Positions 1 to 6,871 of a stretch of 9,358 nucleotides of DNA are shown piece after piece; positions within the stretch are counted from its first letter, which is position 1, and each line of letters opens with the position of its first letter. The stretch is from JBBIRM01 sp964517975 (lineage in GTDB: Bacteria; Desulfobacterota; BSN033; UBA1163), in assembly GCA_964517975.1 (NCBI GenBank), contig CAZFDM010000159.1:1-9358 (forward strand), in the 5' to 3' direction. Both the position numbers and the translations under genes were made by a program. The notes below the pieces were generated by a model, which made no database searches, had not been told where the DNA came from, and saw nothing but the letters and a program-made list of their open reading frames with translations.

Positions 1-227
1 TGCTCATAGGATTCTATAGCCTGGCGAGCCATCCCAAGCTCTTCGCAGAGTTCTCCCCAGGCAAAATGAATAGAAGGATCCTTTGAGGGAAGGCGCCGCT
101 TTGTAGCAATGACTTTGCGGGCCTTTTCCTCGTTACCACCCTCCAGGTAAGCCCTGGCCAGTGCAATGTGATGGATCGGATTAAAGGGATCAGATTTGAT
201 TTTGGATTCAAGATCTGATGGGTTCAT
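1..227 (-). CDS. TPR-repeat protein, N-terminal part (3' end beyond window)
   Basis: The first 75 codons of a gene starting at ATG 227, which overlaps the TGA of the Csm6-like gene as ATGA. The product begins MNPSDLESKIKSDPFNP. Two TPR-like helix pairs follow: HHIALARAYLEGGNEEKARK at about 19-38, and HFAWGELCEELGMARQAIES at about 54-73, with the Trp, Leu-Gly, Ala pattern of TPR motifs. There is no signal peptide. The closest GGAG is about 17 bases upstream, too far for normal initiation, so translation probably depends on ribosomes finishing the RNase gene. The coupling suggests the two proteins act together. The C-terminal domain, and so the function, is outside the window: it could be a plain TPR adaptor or carry an effector domain. 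A different frame in this stretch is also open but has no protein-like pattern. Confidence 0.75.
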   Translation of the reverse strand, partial: MNPSDLESKIKSDPFNPIHHIALARAYLEGGNEEKARKVIATKRRLPSKDPSIHFAWGELCEELGMARQAIESYE

Positions 228-1465
228 ATATTTAACACTGGAAACTCCGGGATCTCCTCTTCTTCTGTCCCTGAAAATTTCAATACAGAACGAAATAATT
301 TTTGGAAAGAATCTTCATCTACTGCATTAAATCCATGAGCCAATATGGATTGATTTCTGATATTGAGGAGTGGCCTGATTTCCACTTCGTAATATTTGAA
401 AAATTCCCTTGCCAGTGGACTTTTTAATTCATAAAGAAGCTGATATGATGCAAAAAGGGGAATTTTTATTTTCTGATCTTTTTTATCTTTGTATTTGATC
501 ATAAATTCCTCCCTCAATTGTTCAGGGACCTTTTCGGCCTTTACATCGGATGTATTAATGTCAAATTCTTTTTTCAGCTCTGTTTGTGCTAAAACCTCAA
601 TCGCCCGATAAAGCCTCGCCACTGCATCATCAAACTTCTTCTCGAGGTTAGCCCTTCTCTTAGCGTTTGCAAGAAGGTCCAAAAAATAAAATTTTGGAGA
701 TTCTCGATGAAGATCTAAAAAATTTAGATTCTCTTCAACTTTTTTGGATAGTACTTCGTACTCCTTTTTATCCGAGCCAAAGGCATAAGTGGAAATCAAA
801 TCTTTACATCTATAAAGTTTCACTCTTGCATCCCTATGTTTAAAACAGTCCCATAACTCGTAACCTTTGACCATCTCTACCAATGCTTTAAAAAAGGGTT
901 TCTTTTCTTTTCCAATCTTATCCAAACACTTCTCTAACACTTCAGCCGCTGAAGCGTATCTTGCTTTGTTAAAGAGGAGAGATGCCTCTTTCAGGGCGGA
1001 GTGGGCTATTTCCTCCCAGGGATTTTCGAGAAACCACATTTTTTCTTTGCCATTCACGACAACCCCCACTCCCCCTTTTGAACGCTCATCTCCTCCTACA
1101 TAGCTATAACAACAAGAGTGGTCTATTGTCGCCAGAGCGAGAGCAACAGACATTGTCTTTGTTCCCCCTGTGTAATCCACACAGACCTCTGATGGAGCAA
1201 CCTCCCACTTTTCGAGAATATTAGGTAGGTTTTTATTTAGGACGGAATAGCAATCTGTAAGCAACTCTGCATTCTGGGTAATGATTAAATCAGAGTATAT
1301 AGGTTTGAATAGAAGATTGGGGAGAATCTCCTGTTCAACCATTTTTTTTGACTCTTTTGAAACAAAAAAACAAACATATTCAGGCTTGGACCTGTTAAGG
1401 GAATGGATAACTGGCGCTGGGGTTCCACCCACAGAAATGACCATTGCTCTTATTCTTTTTCCCAT
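224..1465 (-). CDS. csm6: Csm6-like CARF-HEPN ribonuclease, TIGR02710 type
   Basis: Stand-alone RNase of 413 residues, expected to be activated by cyclic oligoadenylate and to cut RNA non-specifically during type III immunity. The CARF domain (about 1-150) shows VISVGGTPAPVIHSL (9-23) and DYTGGTKTMSVALA (97-110), the ligand-pocket motifs. A helical middle (about 152-265) follows, including ASLLFNKARYASAAEVLEKC. The HEPN domain (about 275-400) has ARLYRAIEVLAQ (283-294) and the active-site motif R370-NQSILA-H377, an R-x6-H spacing within the known R-x4-6-H range. Length and motif order match TIGR02710-type CRISPR proteins. The tail is acidic (EEEE near 401-404). The start has AGGA five bases upstream. 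The gene is separated from the csm operon by a dead CpXC gene, yet runs the same way, and its TGA overlaps the ATG of the next gene. cA4 versus cA6 preference cannot be read from the sequence. Confidence 0.9.
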   Translation of the reverse strand: MGKRIRAMVISVGGTPAPVIHSLNRSKPEYVCFFVSKESKKMVEQEILPNLLFKPIYSDLIITQNAELLTDCYSVLNKNLPNILEKWEVAPSEVCVDYTGGTKTMSVALALATIDHSCCYSYVGGDERSKGGVGVVVNGKEKMWFLENPWEEIAHSALKEASLLFNKARYASAAEVLEKCLDKIGKEKKPFFKALVEMVKGYELWDCFKHRDARVKLYRCKDLISTYAFGSDKKEYEVLSKKVEENLNFLDLHRESPKFYFLDLLANAKRRANLEKKFDDAVARLYRAIEVLAQTELKKEFDINTSDVKAEKVPEQLREEFMIKYKDKKDQKIKIPLFASYQLLYELKSPLAREFFKYYEVEIRPLLNIRNQSILAHGFNAVDEDSFQKLFRSVLKFSGTEEEEIPEFPVLNI

Positions 1466-1470
1466 TTTTT

Positions 1471-1534
1471 TCCTAAAATAATCTTGACATGTTTAGTGTC
1501 CTTAAATTATGAGGCAACAAAAAGACATCCTCAG
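1471..1534 (-). promoter_or_regulatory. Ribosome binding site, and weak promoter candidate, before the Csm6-like gene
   Basis: AGGA at 1471-1474 lies five bases before ATG 1465 and supports that start. Further upstream, CATAAT at 1506-1511 matches a sigma-70 -10 box at five of six bases, but the best -35 at 17 bases spacing (1529-1534, CTGAGG) matches only three of six. A separate promoter is plausible because the gene is about 670 bases from the csm operon, but the match is weak. Confidence 0.25.
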
Positions 1535-1606
1535 AAGATACCATGGTTTCTGTTCGCATCACAGTCAGCTTTCATTCTCTCCAGAACATGGAAATCATTT
1601 TACTGA

Positions 1607-1997
1607 TCAGCTCGCTTTAGTCCACATTTCGTGGAGTTTATCTCGAAAAACGATAAATCGGATGAGTTCCTCCATATCAAAAACGAGGTGGATTCGTTTG
1701 AACGCCTCCCTTAACCCTTTGGGCAATGTTTTGATCATCTTACTTGAATACTCCCCTTCTTTCGAAAATTAATGAAGAAACTCTTTATCGTCAATAGCCT
1801 GAAAAGGATAGAACTGAACCAAAAGATGCTTTTTCACGTCACTCATACCCTTCACACTGAAACACATTGATCTCCCCTTTGAACAGTTTTTCTTTCAGGT
1901 TGGGGTCAATCGAAACATTGATGCTGTCATAGAGGAAGACATTTTGCCTTGTACCGCATTTAGGACACTCCAGCTCCATCAACCGCCGCCTCGTCAT
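1607..1997 (-). pseudogene. Decayed CpXC-domain protein gene
   Basis: Broken gene in the 666-base stretch between the two CARF effectors. From ATG 1997, which has GGAG about ten bases upstream, the frame reads MTRRRLMELECPKCGTRQ and then NVFLYDSINVSIDPNLKEKL, ending at TGA 1839-1841 just after FQCEGYE. The similarity resumes in another frame as HLLVQFYPFQAIDDKEF, hits TAA at 1769-1771, and continues through LVFDMEELIRFIVFRDKLHEMW to TGA 1607-1609. This is the layout of CpXC proteins (PF14353), small proteins of unknown function with two CpXC cysteine pairs. The first pair (CPKC) is intact. The second is lost along with the residues after it, apparently by a deletion that also shifts the frame. 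Several independent lesions argue against one sequencing error. Flanks 1998-2131 and 1466-1606 hold no convincing gene; 2013-2027 has a tandem AGTGTTA repeat. Confidence 0.78.
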
Positions 1998-2131
1998 ATT
2001 AAGTCACTCCGTAGTGTTACAGTGTTATGGACTTATTTTACCGCTAGAAAAAATATAACTGATTGCTGAGGACTGACTCTCGTGACCCTTTATCTTTTAC
2101 CCCGGCCAGACGTTGATTAAGGAAGATTGAT

Positions 2132-3259
2132 TTATGTAAAAAACTTCCGTCGTAATATTTCAGCAATGTGTTTGTTTTCTTCAATATTCCTTGCTGTCGT
2201 CTCGATTAGAAAAGAATAACCTGCATCAGATTTTATATTTGTTACAATGCAAATGGACTCCGAAGCCCTTTGCAAATGAACCTTCGCCTCTTCTAAAGAA
2301 AGCGCTTTTATCCATTCCTTACTTTTTGGTTGGTAGTCACAACTACCGAGAATACCCTTTACAAAGGGGGAACTTATGAGTCGATCCGCTATAGGTCTGA
2401 TTTTGTGCAAGCCGTGATGGGTAATTCCTTGTTCTTTTAATTTGTTTGGTTTTTCTAACGGGTCAGTATTATACCGCTCTAATTCCTCAGGGTAGTCGAG
2501 TTTGAAACGTTGCCAAAAGATTAAGCCAAGTCCAGAAAGAGTTACCTTCCCTTCGGTCTTCTCGATAAGGACATCAAACCGGCGGTCATTGAAGTCAATT
2601 CCTTTTTGCCACTCAGTTATTTCTATACTCGTCTCTCTTTCAATCTTACGGAGTTTATCTTCCAGTAAAAGGAGCAAATTATCATTTATGAGGATAGGTA
2701 AATTAGAAAGGGTGATGACATCTTCTGAATCTTCATGAATGTAGCGAACCGGCTTGTTGAATAGCATGCCGATCAGTGAAAGATATGGAACTACACTCTT
2801 AAACCCCCCTGTGAGATTGAAAACAACATTCTCATGTTCATGTGAAATCAGAAAATTGAGGAGATTTTTTAAACCTTCCTGCTGAAAAAGCCTCCCGTCT
2901 ATTGCTTGAAGTCCTTTTATTATCTTGATCTCAATTTCGTGGCATATTTCTCGTTCTGTTAGGAAGGTCTGAACAAGTTCAGCTGAAAGTTTGCCATCAA
3001 TGGTATCCGAGGCAATCAGGATCACTCGATCTTCAGTCGTAATCCCCATTTTAACAAGACTCTTAATCTCAGCAGAAGTGTCATCTAATTTTGTAGGAAG
3101 GTTAAGGCGGGCAAGAAGTTCAGAAACTCGATCTCTGACGGCAGTTATGTCGCGCTCAAATTCATTCCATCGGGAAAGCGGTACGTTTTTAAATCTTTCA
3201 AAGTTGATTCCGCTTTTTGTGAGAATCGATGTACCTGAAGTACATATGTATGTTTTCAT
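2132..3259 (-). CDS. CARF-domain cyclic-oligoadenylate effector, APE2256-like, probable CARF-wHTH-RelE (Cami1-like)
   Basis: Accessory effector of 375 residues, expected to bind the cyclic oligoadenylate made by Cas10. Seen: an N-terminal Rossmann-like CARF domain with ICTSGTSILT at 5-14 and NLTGGFKS at 148-155, the two ligand-binding motifs of the APE2256 (TIGR02619) type; a central segment at about 195-285 that could be a winged helix (TLSGLGLIFWQRFK); and an end at about 286-375 with two helices, a strand hairpin (SICIVTNIKSDAGYSFLIET) and a last helix. That order fits RelE-like toxins. Known: Cami1 proteins have CARF, winged helix and RelE, are switched on by cA4 and cut mRNA in the ribosomal A site. 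The RelE call is inference from layout, not from identified catalytic residues. The ATG touches the csm5 TGA with no gap, so the gene is in the csm operon and probably coupled. It could instead be an APE2256-type ring nuclease with another output domain. Confidence 0.8.
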   Translation of the reverse strand: MKTYICTSGTSILTKSGINFERFKNVPLSRWNEFERDITAVRDRVSELLARLNLPTKLDDTSAEIKSLVKMGITTEDRVILIASDTIDGKLSAELVQTFLTEREICHEIEIKIIKGLQAIDGRLFQQEGLKNLLNFLISHEHENVVFNLTGGFKSVVPYLSLIGMLFNKPVRYIHEDSEDVITLSNLPILINDNLLLLLEDKLRKIERETSIEITEWQKGIDFNDRRFDVLIEKTEGKVTLSGLGLIFWQRFKLDYPEELERYNTDPLEKPNKLKEQGITHHGLHKIRPIADRLISSPFVKGILGSCDYQPKSKEWIKALSLEEAKVHLQRASESICIVTNIKSDAGYSFLIETTARNIEENKHIAEILRRKFFT

Positions 3260-4612
3260 TCAGCGGTTCCCTTTCTTGAACTTATTAATGAGTCCAGAAA
3301 AATCAACCGTTGTATCCGGTTTGGTTTGATTAGTCCCAACATTTTCTCGTGATGTATTATCAGGAGTTGATGGATCAGAGGGAGGAATGAGTTTCACCCA
3401 GCCTCCGGTCACTTCTTGCCCATCCCAGTGGATGATTTTTCGGGACTTAGGCAATGGCCCTCCATGTTGAGAGTCGTAACTTACGCCCTTAGTCGCGTGG
3501 ATGAGTACATTCTCATACAACTCAGGCATCAATTTTTTCACTGCCAATCCAACGGTGAGGCTGGTGTAACCTTCATCCTTTCCTATCCTCAAGACAGGCG
3601 ATTGCGTTTCATTCAATTTTTGGATTCTCCTTAGTTGTTCAACGATGTTAACCTTATTGTGTTTCGAAAAATAAGCGATTTCTTCTTCAAGCAGGTCGTT
3701 GGCGAAGCGGTAGCAGCAGAAAAGAATTGAATCAAGACCACTCATCAGTTCCTTGTGGCGGTCAGTGAACTCCATCTGATTTAGCTTTTTAGCGCGTGAT
3801 CTGTCATCTTCCACTTTAAAGGATGTTAGGGAAACTAATGTGCCCGGGCGAAGATATTCATGATAGGTTCTAAACTTTTTTGACATATTAAAGGGTTCAG
3901 AAAAACTGACCATCAGGGACGAAGATGAATCGAGTAAATTGCTATCGCTCACCTGCAAGAACTTCATCACATCGTATTTTGCGTCGGGTTTACAGGTTAG
4001 AATCCTTTTTTCAATTTGGTCCGAGATACTGCTCATCTCCTTTTCGAGGAATTCCTTCAATTTCTTAAGTTTTTGGCGAAGGTTATCGGGGTTCTGTTGA
4101 TCAAGATTTTTTTTGTTGGCTACGAGGGCCAATGATCGGGAATAGCGATGTTGAAAAGATTTCAGCTCATTCCGCAGCCAATCCTGCACATCTATATTAT
4201 CCTGAATCATACAATACAAAACCGCCGTCCTGATTGCTCCTTTAATTTCTGTTCCAGGGATGTAGGCGGAATTCATCTGCTTTATAAATGCATTAATATC
4301 TTTGTGCGGCTTATTTCCGGCAAGATTGGGAATCACATAATTTGCCTTTTCCTGAATCTTGTTGCAAAGCCTGAAGTTTTCATCTCGAATCACATTACGC
4401 ATAAAATTAAATAGATTTGGCCTTCTCTCGTTTTCGATCCACCGAAGAAATTGAACCTTCTGCTTGTCATCAAGTACATCAAAAATCGCTCTTTCGTCAA
4501 AGATTGCCAATCGCTCAGGTTTAAACCTTTTGTCTAAAAGATATCCCATTGCATTATACGACTCCCCGCACCCGATATGGACAGGCGAAAGAATCTTGAG
4601 TTTATACTCCAT
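3260..4612 (-). CDS. csm5: Csm5, RAMP cap subunit of type III-A complex
   Basis: RAMP protein at the 3' end of the crRNA in the Csm complex, which family work links to crRNA maturation. The chosen start is ATG 4612 (MEYKLKILSPVHIGCG), which has GGAGGAGGT at 4617-4625 just upstream; an in-frame ATG at 4651 would add 13 residues lying wholly within csm4 and is unlikely. The product is 450 residues. Marks are SPVHIGCGE (9-17), then AYIPGTEIKGAIRTA (116-130), the typical Csm5 glycine-loop region. The middle is helical and charged. The last 45 or so residues are rich in Ser, Thr, Pro, Asn and Asp and look disordered, ending FSGLINKFKKGNR. The TGA stop directly abuts the ATG of the next effector gene. 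Confidence 0.94.
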   Translation of the reverse strand: MEYKLKILSPVHIGCGESYNAMGYLLDKRFKPERLAIFDERAIFDVLDDKQKVQFLRWIENERRPNLFNFMRNVIRDENFRLCNKIQEKANYVIPNLAGNKPHKDINAFIKQMNSAYIPGTEIKGAIRTAVLYCMIQDNIDVQDWLRNELKSFQHRYSRSLALVANKKNLDQQNPDNLRQKLKKLKEFLEKEMSSISDQIEKRILTCKPDAKYDVMKFLQVSDSNLLDSSSSLMVSFSEPFNMSKKFRTYHEYLRPGTLVSLTSFKVEDDRSRAKKLNQMEFTDRHKELMSGLDSILFCCYRFANDLLEEEIAYFSKHNKVNIVEQLRRIQKLNETQSPVLRIGKDEGYTSLTVGLAVKKLMPELYENVLIHATKGVSYDSQHGGPLPKSRKIIHWDGQEVTGGWVKLIPPSDPSTPDNTSRENVGTNQTKPDTTVDFSGLINKFKKGNR

Positions 4613-5621
4613 GTTTACCTCCTCCGAGCCAAACTGGATAGGCGTAGCCATACTGGTATATAGTCGTTCCGGCTAACTTTTTGACTGGTACAAGGCTCCC
4701 GTAGAAATCCTTCTTTTCCTTCGGTGTCACCATGGATCCAGCGGTCATGTAAGTAATACGGTCTTTCCATACATCCTCTCCAGCAAATTCCTGACGTGAT
4801 TCAACCTTAGAACGTACAGAAACAACTTGATACCAAGAAGCCTCAGAAATGATCCCGCCATGAGCGATATATCTTGAAAGAGTGATGAATGAAGTGCCCC
4901 TCGTTGTTTCTAAAAATGGTTTCTCCTCAATCTCCATAGTGAACCAGTTTCTTCCAGTCCTGGCATTTGGACCGATACCTGAATCCTCCAGAAACTTAAG
5001 TACTGGTTTCAGATAGGCGTCGATATCGGCAGTTTTTAGCAGGAAGTAGAGTCCGTAGGTTTGCCGAAAGCCAATATCAGGGGTATAGAATGTTTCCCCT
5101 GACCCAGTTGTAGAATGGGTTAACCGATCCAGTCTGTTTTTCTGTGCAATACCTGATTCTATGAAGCGGAGATCTCGTATTAATCCATCAAGGTAGTCTA
5201 TGAACAGCTCTTTTTCAGATAATCCCTCCAATACTTTTCGAAATGTATTTACAGGTATCCATTTTAACTTCTTAAATTGTTTATACTTTTCCATAAGCTC
5301 CATAATGCCCAGCTTTTCAGTATGATACGGTTCTAAGGGTTTCCGCAATTTGGTTTCTATCGATTTAATATCTGCTAATGAGAGGGGTCGGAGAATTGGC
5401 CTTGGTAGATACCATATTCTTTTTTCGTGTTCCCCTTTCCATGGAAAGGCAGAGGAGAGAAGAAATGGTGGAGATGTTTTGAACATATTGAGCACCGATA
5501 AGAGTTTCCCCTCACCAAAAAGTGTTCTGATTCCCCAGCAGACGGCTCCAAATAAAGTGTCTGAATGCAGTGTTATCTCAAAACCTGACCTTGGGGTTAG
5601 GCATATTCGATATTCTTTCAT
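4602..5621 (-). CDS. csm4: Csm4, Cas5-like RAMP subunit
   Basis: Cas5-group RAMP protein that caps the base of the Csm complex, contacts Cas10 and binds the 5' handle of the crRNA. The chosen start is the ATG at 5621 (MKEYRICLTPRSGF), because GAGGT at 5627-5631 sits five bases upstream; an upstream TTG at 5633 is less likely. This gives 339 residues. Visible family signs are SDTLFGAVCWG (20-30), the loop NRLDRLTHSTTGSGETFYT (162-180), SGIGPNARTGRNWF (214-227) and a glycine-rich end, YAYPVWLGGGKHGV. No catalytic residues are expected. Its last codons overlap the first codons of csm5 by 11 bases, and those codons carry the csm5 ribosome binding site. Confidence 0.93.
   Translation of the reverse strand: MKEYRICLTPRSGFEITLHSDTLFGAVCWGIRTLFGEGKLLSVLNMFKTSPPFLLSSAFPWKGEHEKRIWYLPRPILRPLSLADIKSIETKLRKPLEPYHTEKLGIMELMEKYKQFKKLKWIPVNTFRKVLEGLSEKELFIDYLDGLIRDLRFIESGIAQKNRLDRLTHSTTGSGETFYTPDIGFRQTYGLYFLLKTADIDAYLKPVLKFLEDSGIGPNARTGRNWFTMEIEEKPFLETTRGTSFITLSRYIAHGGIISEASWYQVVSVRSKVESRQEFAGEDVWKDRITYMTAGSMVTPKEKKDFYGSLVPVKKLAGTTIYQYGYAYPVWLGGGKHGV
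4617..4625 (-). promoter_or_regulatory. Ribosome binding site that decides the csm5 start
   Basis: GGAGGAGGT lies inside the last codons of csm4, four bases from ATG 4612. It moves the csm5 start 39 bases downstream of the longest open frame and leaves an 11-base csm4/csm5 overlap. Confidence 0.8.
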
Positions 5622-5626
5622 GGCTG

Positions 5627-5631
5627 ACCTC
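5627..5631 (-). promoter_or_regulatory. Ribosome binding site that decides the csm4 start
   Basis: GAGGT lies five bases before ATG 5621 and shares bases with the csm3 TGA stop (5630-5632). It supports ATG 5621 over the in-frame TTG at 5633, which would lack such a site, and suggests translational coupling of csm3 and csm4. Confidence 0.75.
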
Positions 5632-6448
5632 AAAATGATGGGAAAATAGTGTCAAAGTTTATATACACATCTTCGGCAGTTTTATGGCTGTTTTGCTTCA
5701 CCCTCAACAGAGGTTGACCCTCCCCAATATAAACCGATTTGTCCTTAGCTTCGATTTCGATGTTTTTAAATTCCACCTGCCCAGACCCTCTTGTTCCACC
5801 TCCCCCTAAATAGGAGTCTTCAAGCAGACGCATCCCCTCAAACAGAAGCTTCAGCCGTTCACGGTCTTCCTTCTGATAAACATCAAAGATAAATTGAGCT
5901 TTAAATACCGACCCAGCAGGCACTCGCTCCATTCCTCGTGGGGTAGCAGCAGAGGTCAACCGATCTATATAGTTTTCCGTCTTGACCTCGGTGTAAATTT
6001 TTTCACCCATAGCTGCTGCCCACTTACTCACTTGTTCATCGTCCGGGAGGGCATCCCGTACGGTAAGCCGAGTGGGGCCTGCCGGGGGGTTTGTTTGTTG
6101 GTTTTCTGCAGGGACTCCAAAAACAATTCCAATAGGTTGAGTGGGATCAGCACAAATTAATCCTTTCCAGCTAACCGTTTTTTCATTCTCACCCTCTTTT
6201 TCCTTTATGGGTTCAATCTTAACTTGGTTGTAAGCCCACTCAAGCAAACTACGCATTTTCCCTTTCAAAGAAGAACCTGGAATGTACGGCACACCGGTCA
6301 CCTTGTCCTTTATCACGAGGTTGTCAATACCGCCGATCTCAAAACCTTCCTCTGTGCCCCCAATGTGCAAACCTGTTTTAAGTTTTAAATCTGCTGAAAT
6401 AATGTATTTGCCGATAAATGCGAAATCAGGTTTTGTATTCTCAGTCAT
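5630..6448 (-). CDS. csm3: Csm3, RAMP backbone subunit and target-RNA nuclease
   Basis: Cas7-type RAMP protein that forms the repeated backbone of the Csm complex, holds the crRNA and cuts bound target RNA at 6-nucleotide steps. The 272-residue product begins with a ferredoxin-like strand followed by LKTGLHIGG (23-31). The catalytic Asp aligns as D42 in GGIDNLVIKD, matching D33 of the Streptococcus thermophilus protein. Further marks are VPYIPGSSLKGKMRSLLEW (53-71), the thumb-like loop IDRLTSAATPRGMERVPAG (161-179) and the glycine-rich loop LGGGGTRGSG (214-223). AGGAGGA at 6456-6462 lies seven bases before ATG and overlaps the csm2 stop. The gene ends eight bases before csm4. With D42 present the complex should be cleavage-competent. 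Confidence 0.97.
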   Translation of the reverse strand: MTENTKPDFAFIGKYIISADLKLKTGLHIGGTEEGFEIGGIDNLVIKDKVTGVPYIPGSSLKGKMRSLLEWAYNQVKIEPIKEKEGENEKTVSWKGLICADPTQPIGIVFGVPAENQQTNPPAGPTRLTVRDALPDDEQVSKWAAAMGEKIYTEVKTENYIDRLTSAATPRGMERVPAGSVFKAQFIFDVYQKEDRERLKLLFEGMRLLEDSYLGGGGTRGSGQVEFKNIEIEAKDKSVYIGEGQPLLRVKQNSHKTAEDVYINFDTIFPSF

Positions 6449-6460
6449 TGGTCTGTCCTC

Positions 6461-6856
6461 CTATTTGGTGTGATGGAACTTGTGATAAGCTACGATAGCG
6501 GTCATAAATTCAACAAATCGCCTAAAGTCCTTGACCTTTTTTATTTTTCCTTTTTGTCCGTCACCAATGATGGTTTTAATGAGTTCATAGAAATCGTCAC
6601 TAATGAACCTCCTTGCTTTTGCATATGCAAGCTGTGGCAGCAACATATAAAGTGCTGGATCATTGAATTCCTTTTCATCATCTTTTTCCCCTTTTAATTT
6701 CAAATCAATTTGTTTGATGGTTGTAAATACCTTTCGTAACTGTGTTGCCTTCATGTCTTTCTTCTCTGCGATAGAATCGGCCAATTTACCAGGAGGAGCA
6801 AAGTCTTCGATTTTCAATTCACTAAAACTTTCAATTTTTTCTAGAATTTTTTTCAT
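6461..6856 (-). CDS. csm2: Csm2, small subunit of type III-A complex
   Basis: Small, alpha-helical subunit that forms the second filament of the Csm complex along the crRNA-target duplex; it has no known catalytic activity. The 131-residue length fits the family. Visible family signs are KATQLRKVFTTIKQI near residues 37-51, LLPQLAYAKARR near 72-83, and a C-terminal helix FRRFVEFMTAIVAYHKFH. The start is fixed by a perfect AAGGAGGT at 6863-6870, six bases before ATG, within the 15-base gap after cas10. The TAG stop is itself part of the csm3 ribosome binding site. Position between cas10 and csm3 is the standard csm order. Assignment is strong from helix pattern plus context. Confidence 0.93.
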   Translation of the reverse strand: MKKILEKIESFSELKIEDFAPPGKLADSIAEKKDMKATQLRKVFTTIKQIDLKLKGEKDDEKEFNDPALYMLLPQLAYAKARRFISDDFYELIKTIIGDGQKGKIKKVKDFRRFVEFMTAIVAYHKFHHTK

Positions 6857-6871
6857 AAGATTACCTCCTTT

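Noticed and set aside
14..211. 65-residue open frame on the minus strand near the left edge
   Set aside because: It is out of frame with the TPR gene that starts at 227 by ATGA overlap; the TPR frame has a clear repeat pattern and this one does not.
1634..1657. TTTATC ... GATAAA inverted repeat as a possible terminator or operator
   Set aside because: Short AT-rich arms with no following T run, and the bases encode the conserved FIVFRDKL part of the CpXC relic, so chance is the simpler explanation.
1509..1772. 87-residue plus-strand open frame between the two effectors
   Set aside because: It is antisense to the CpXC pseudogene, has no good ribosome binding site, and its product is not protein-like.
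2013..2027. Tandem AGTGTTAC/AGTGTTAT as a possible CRISPR or binding repeat
   Set aside because: Only two 7-8 base copies with no spacers; too short to be a CRISPR repeat and not seen elsewhere in the window.
2991..3329. 112-residue plus-strand open frame
   Set aside because: It is antisense to the CARF effector and the end of csm5, with no family resemblance.
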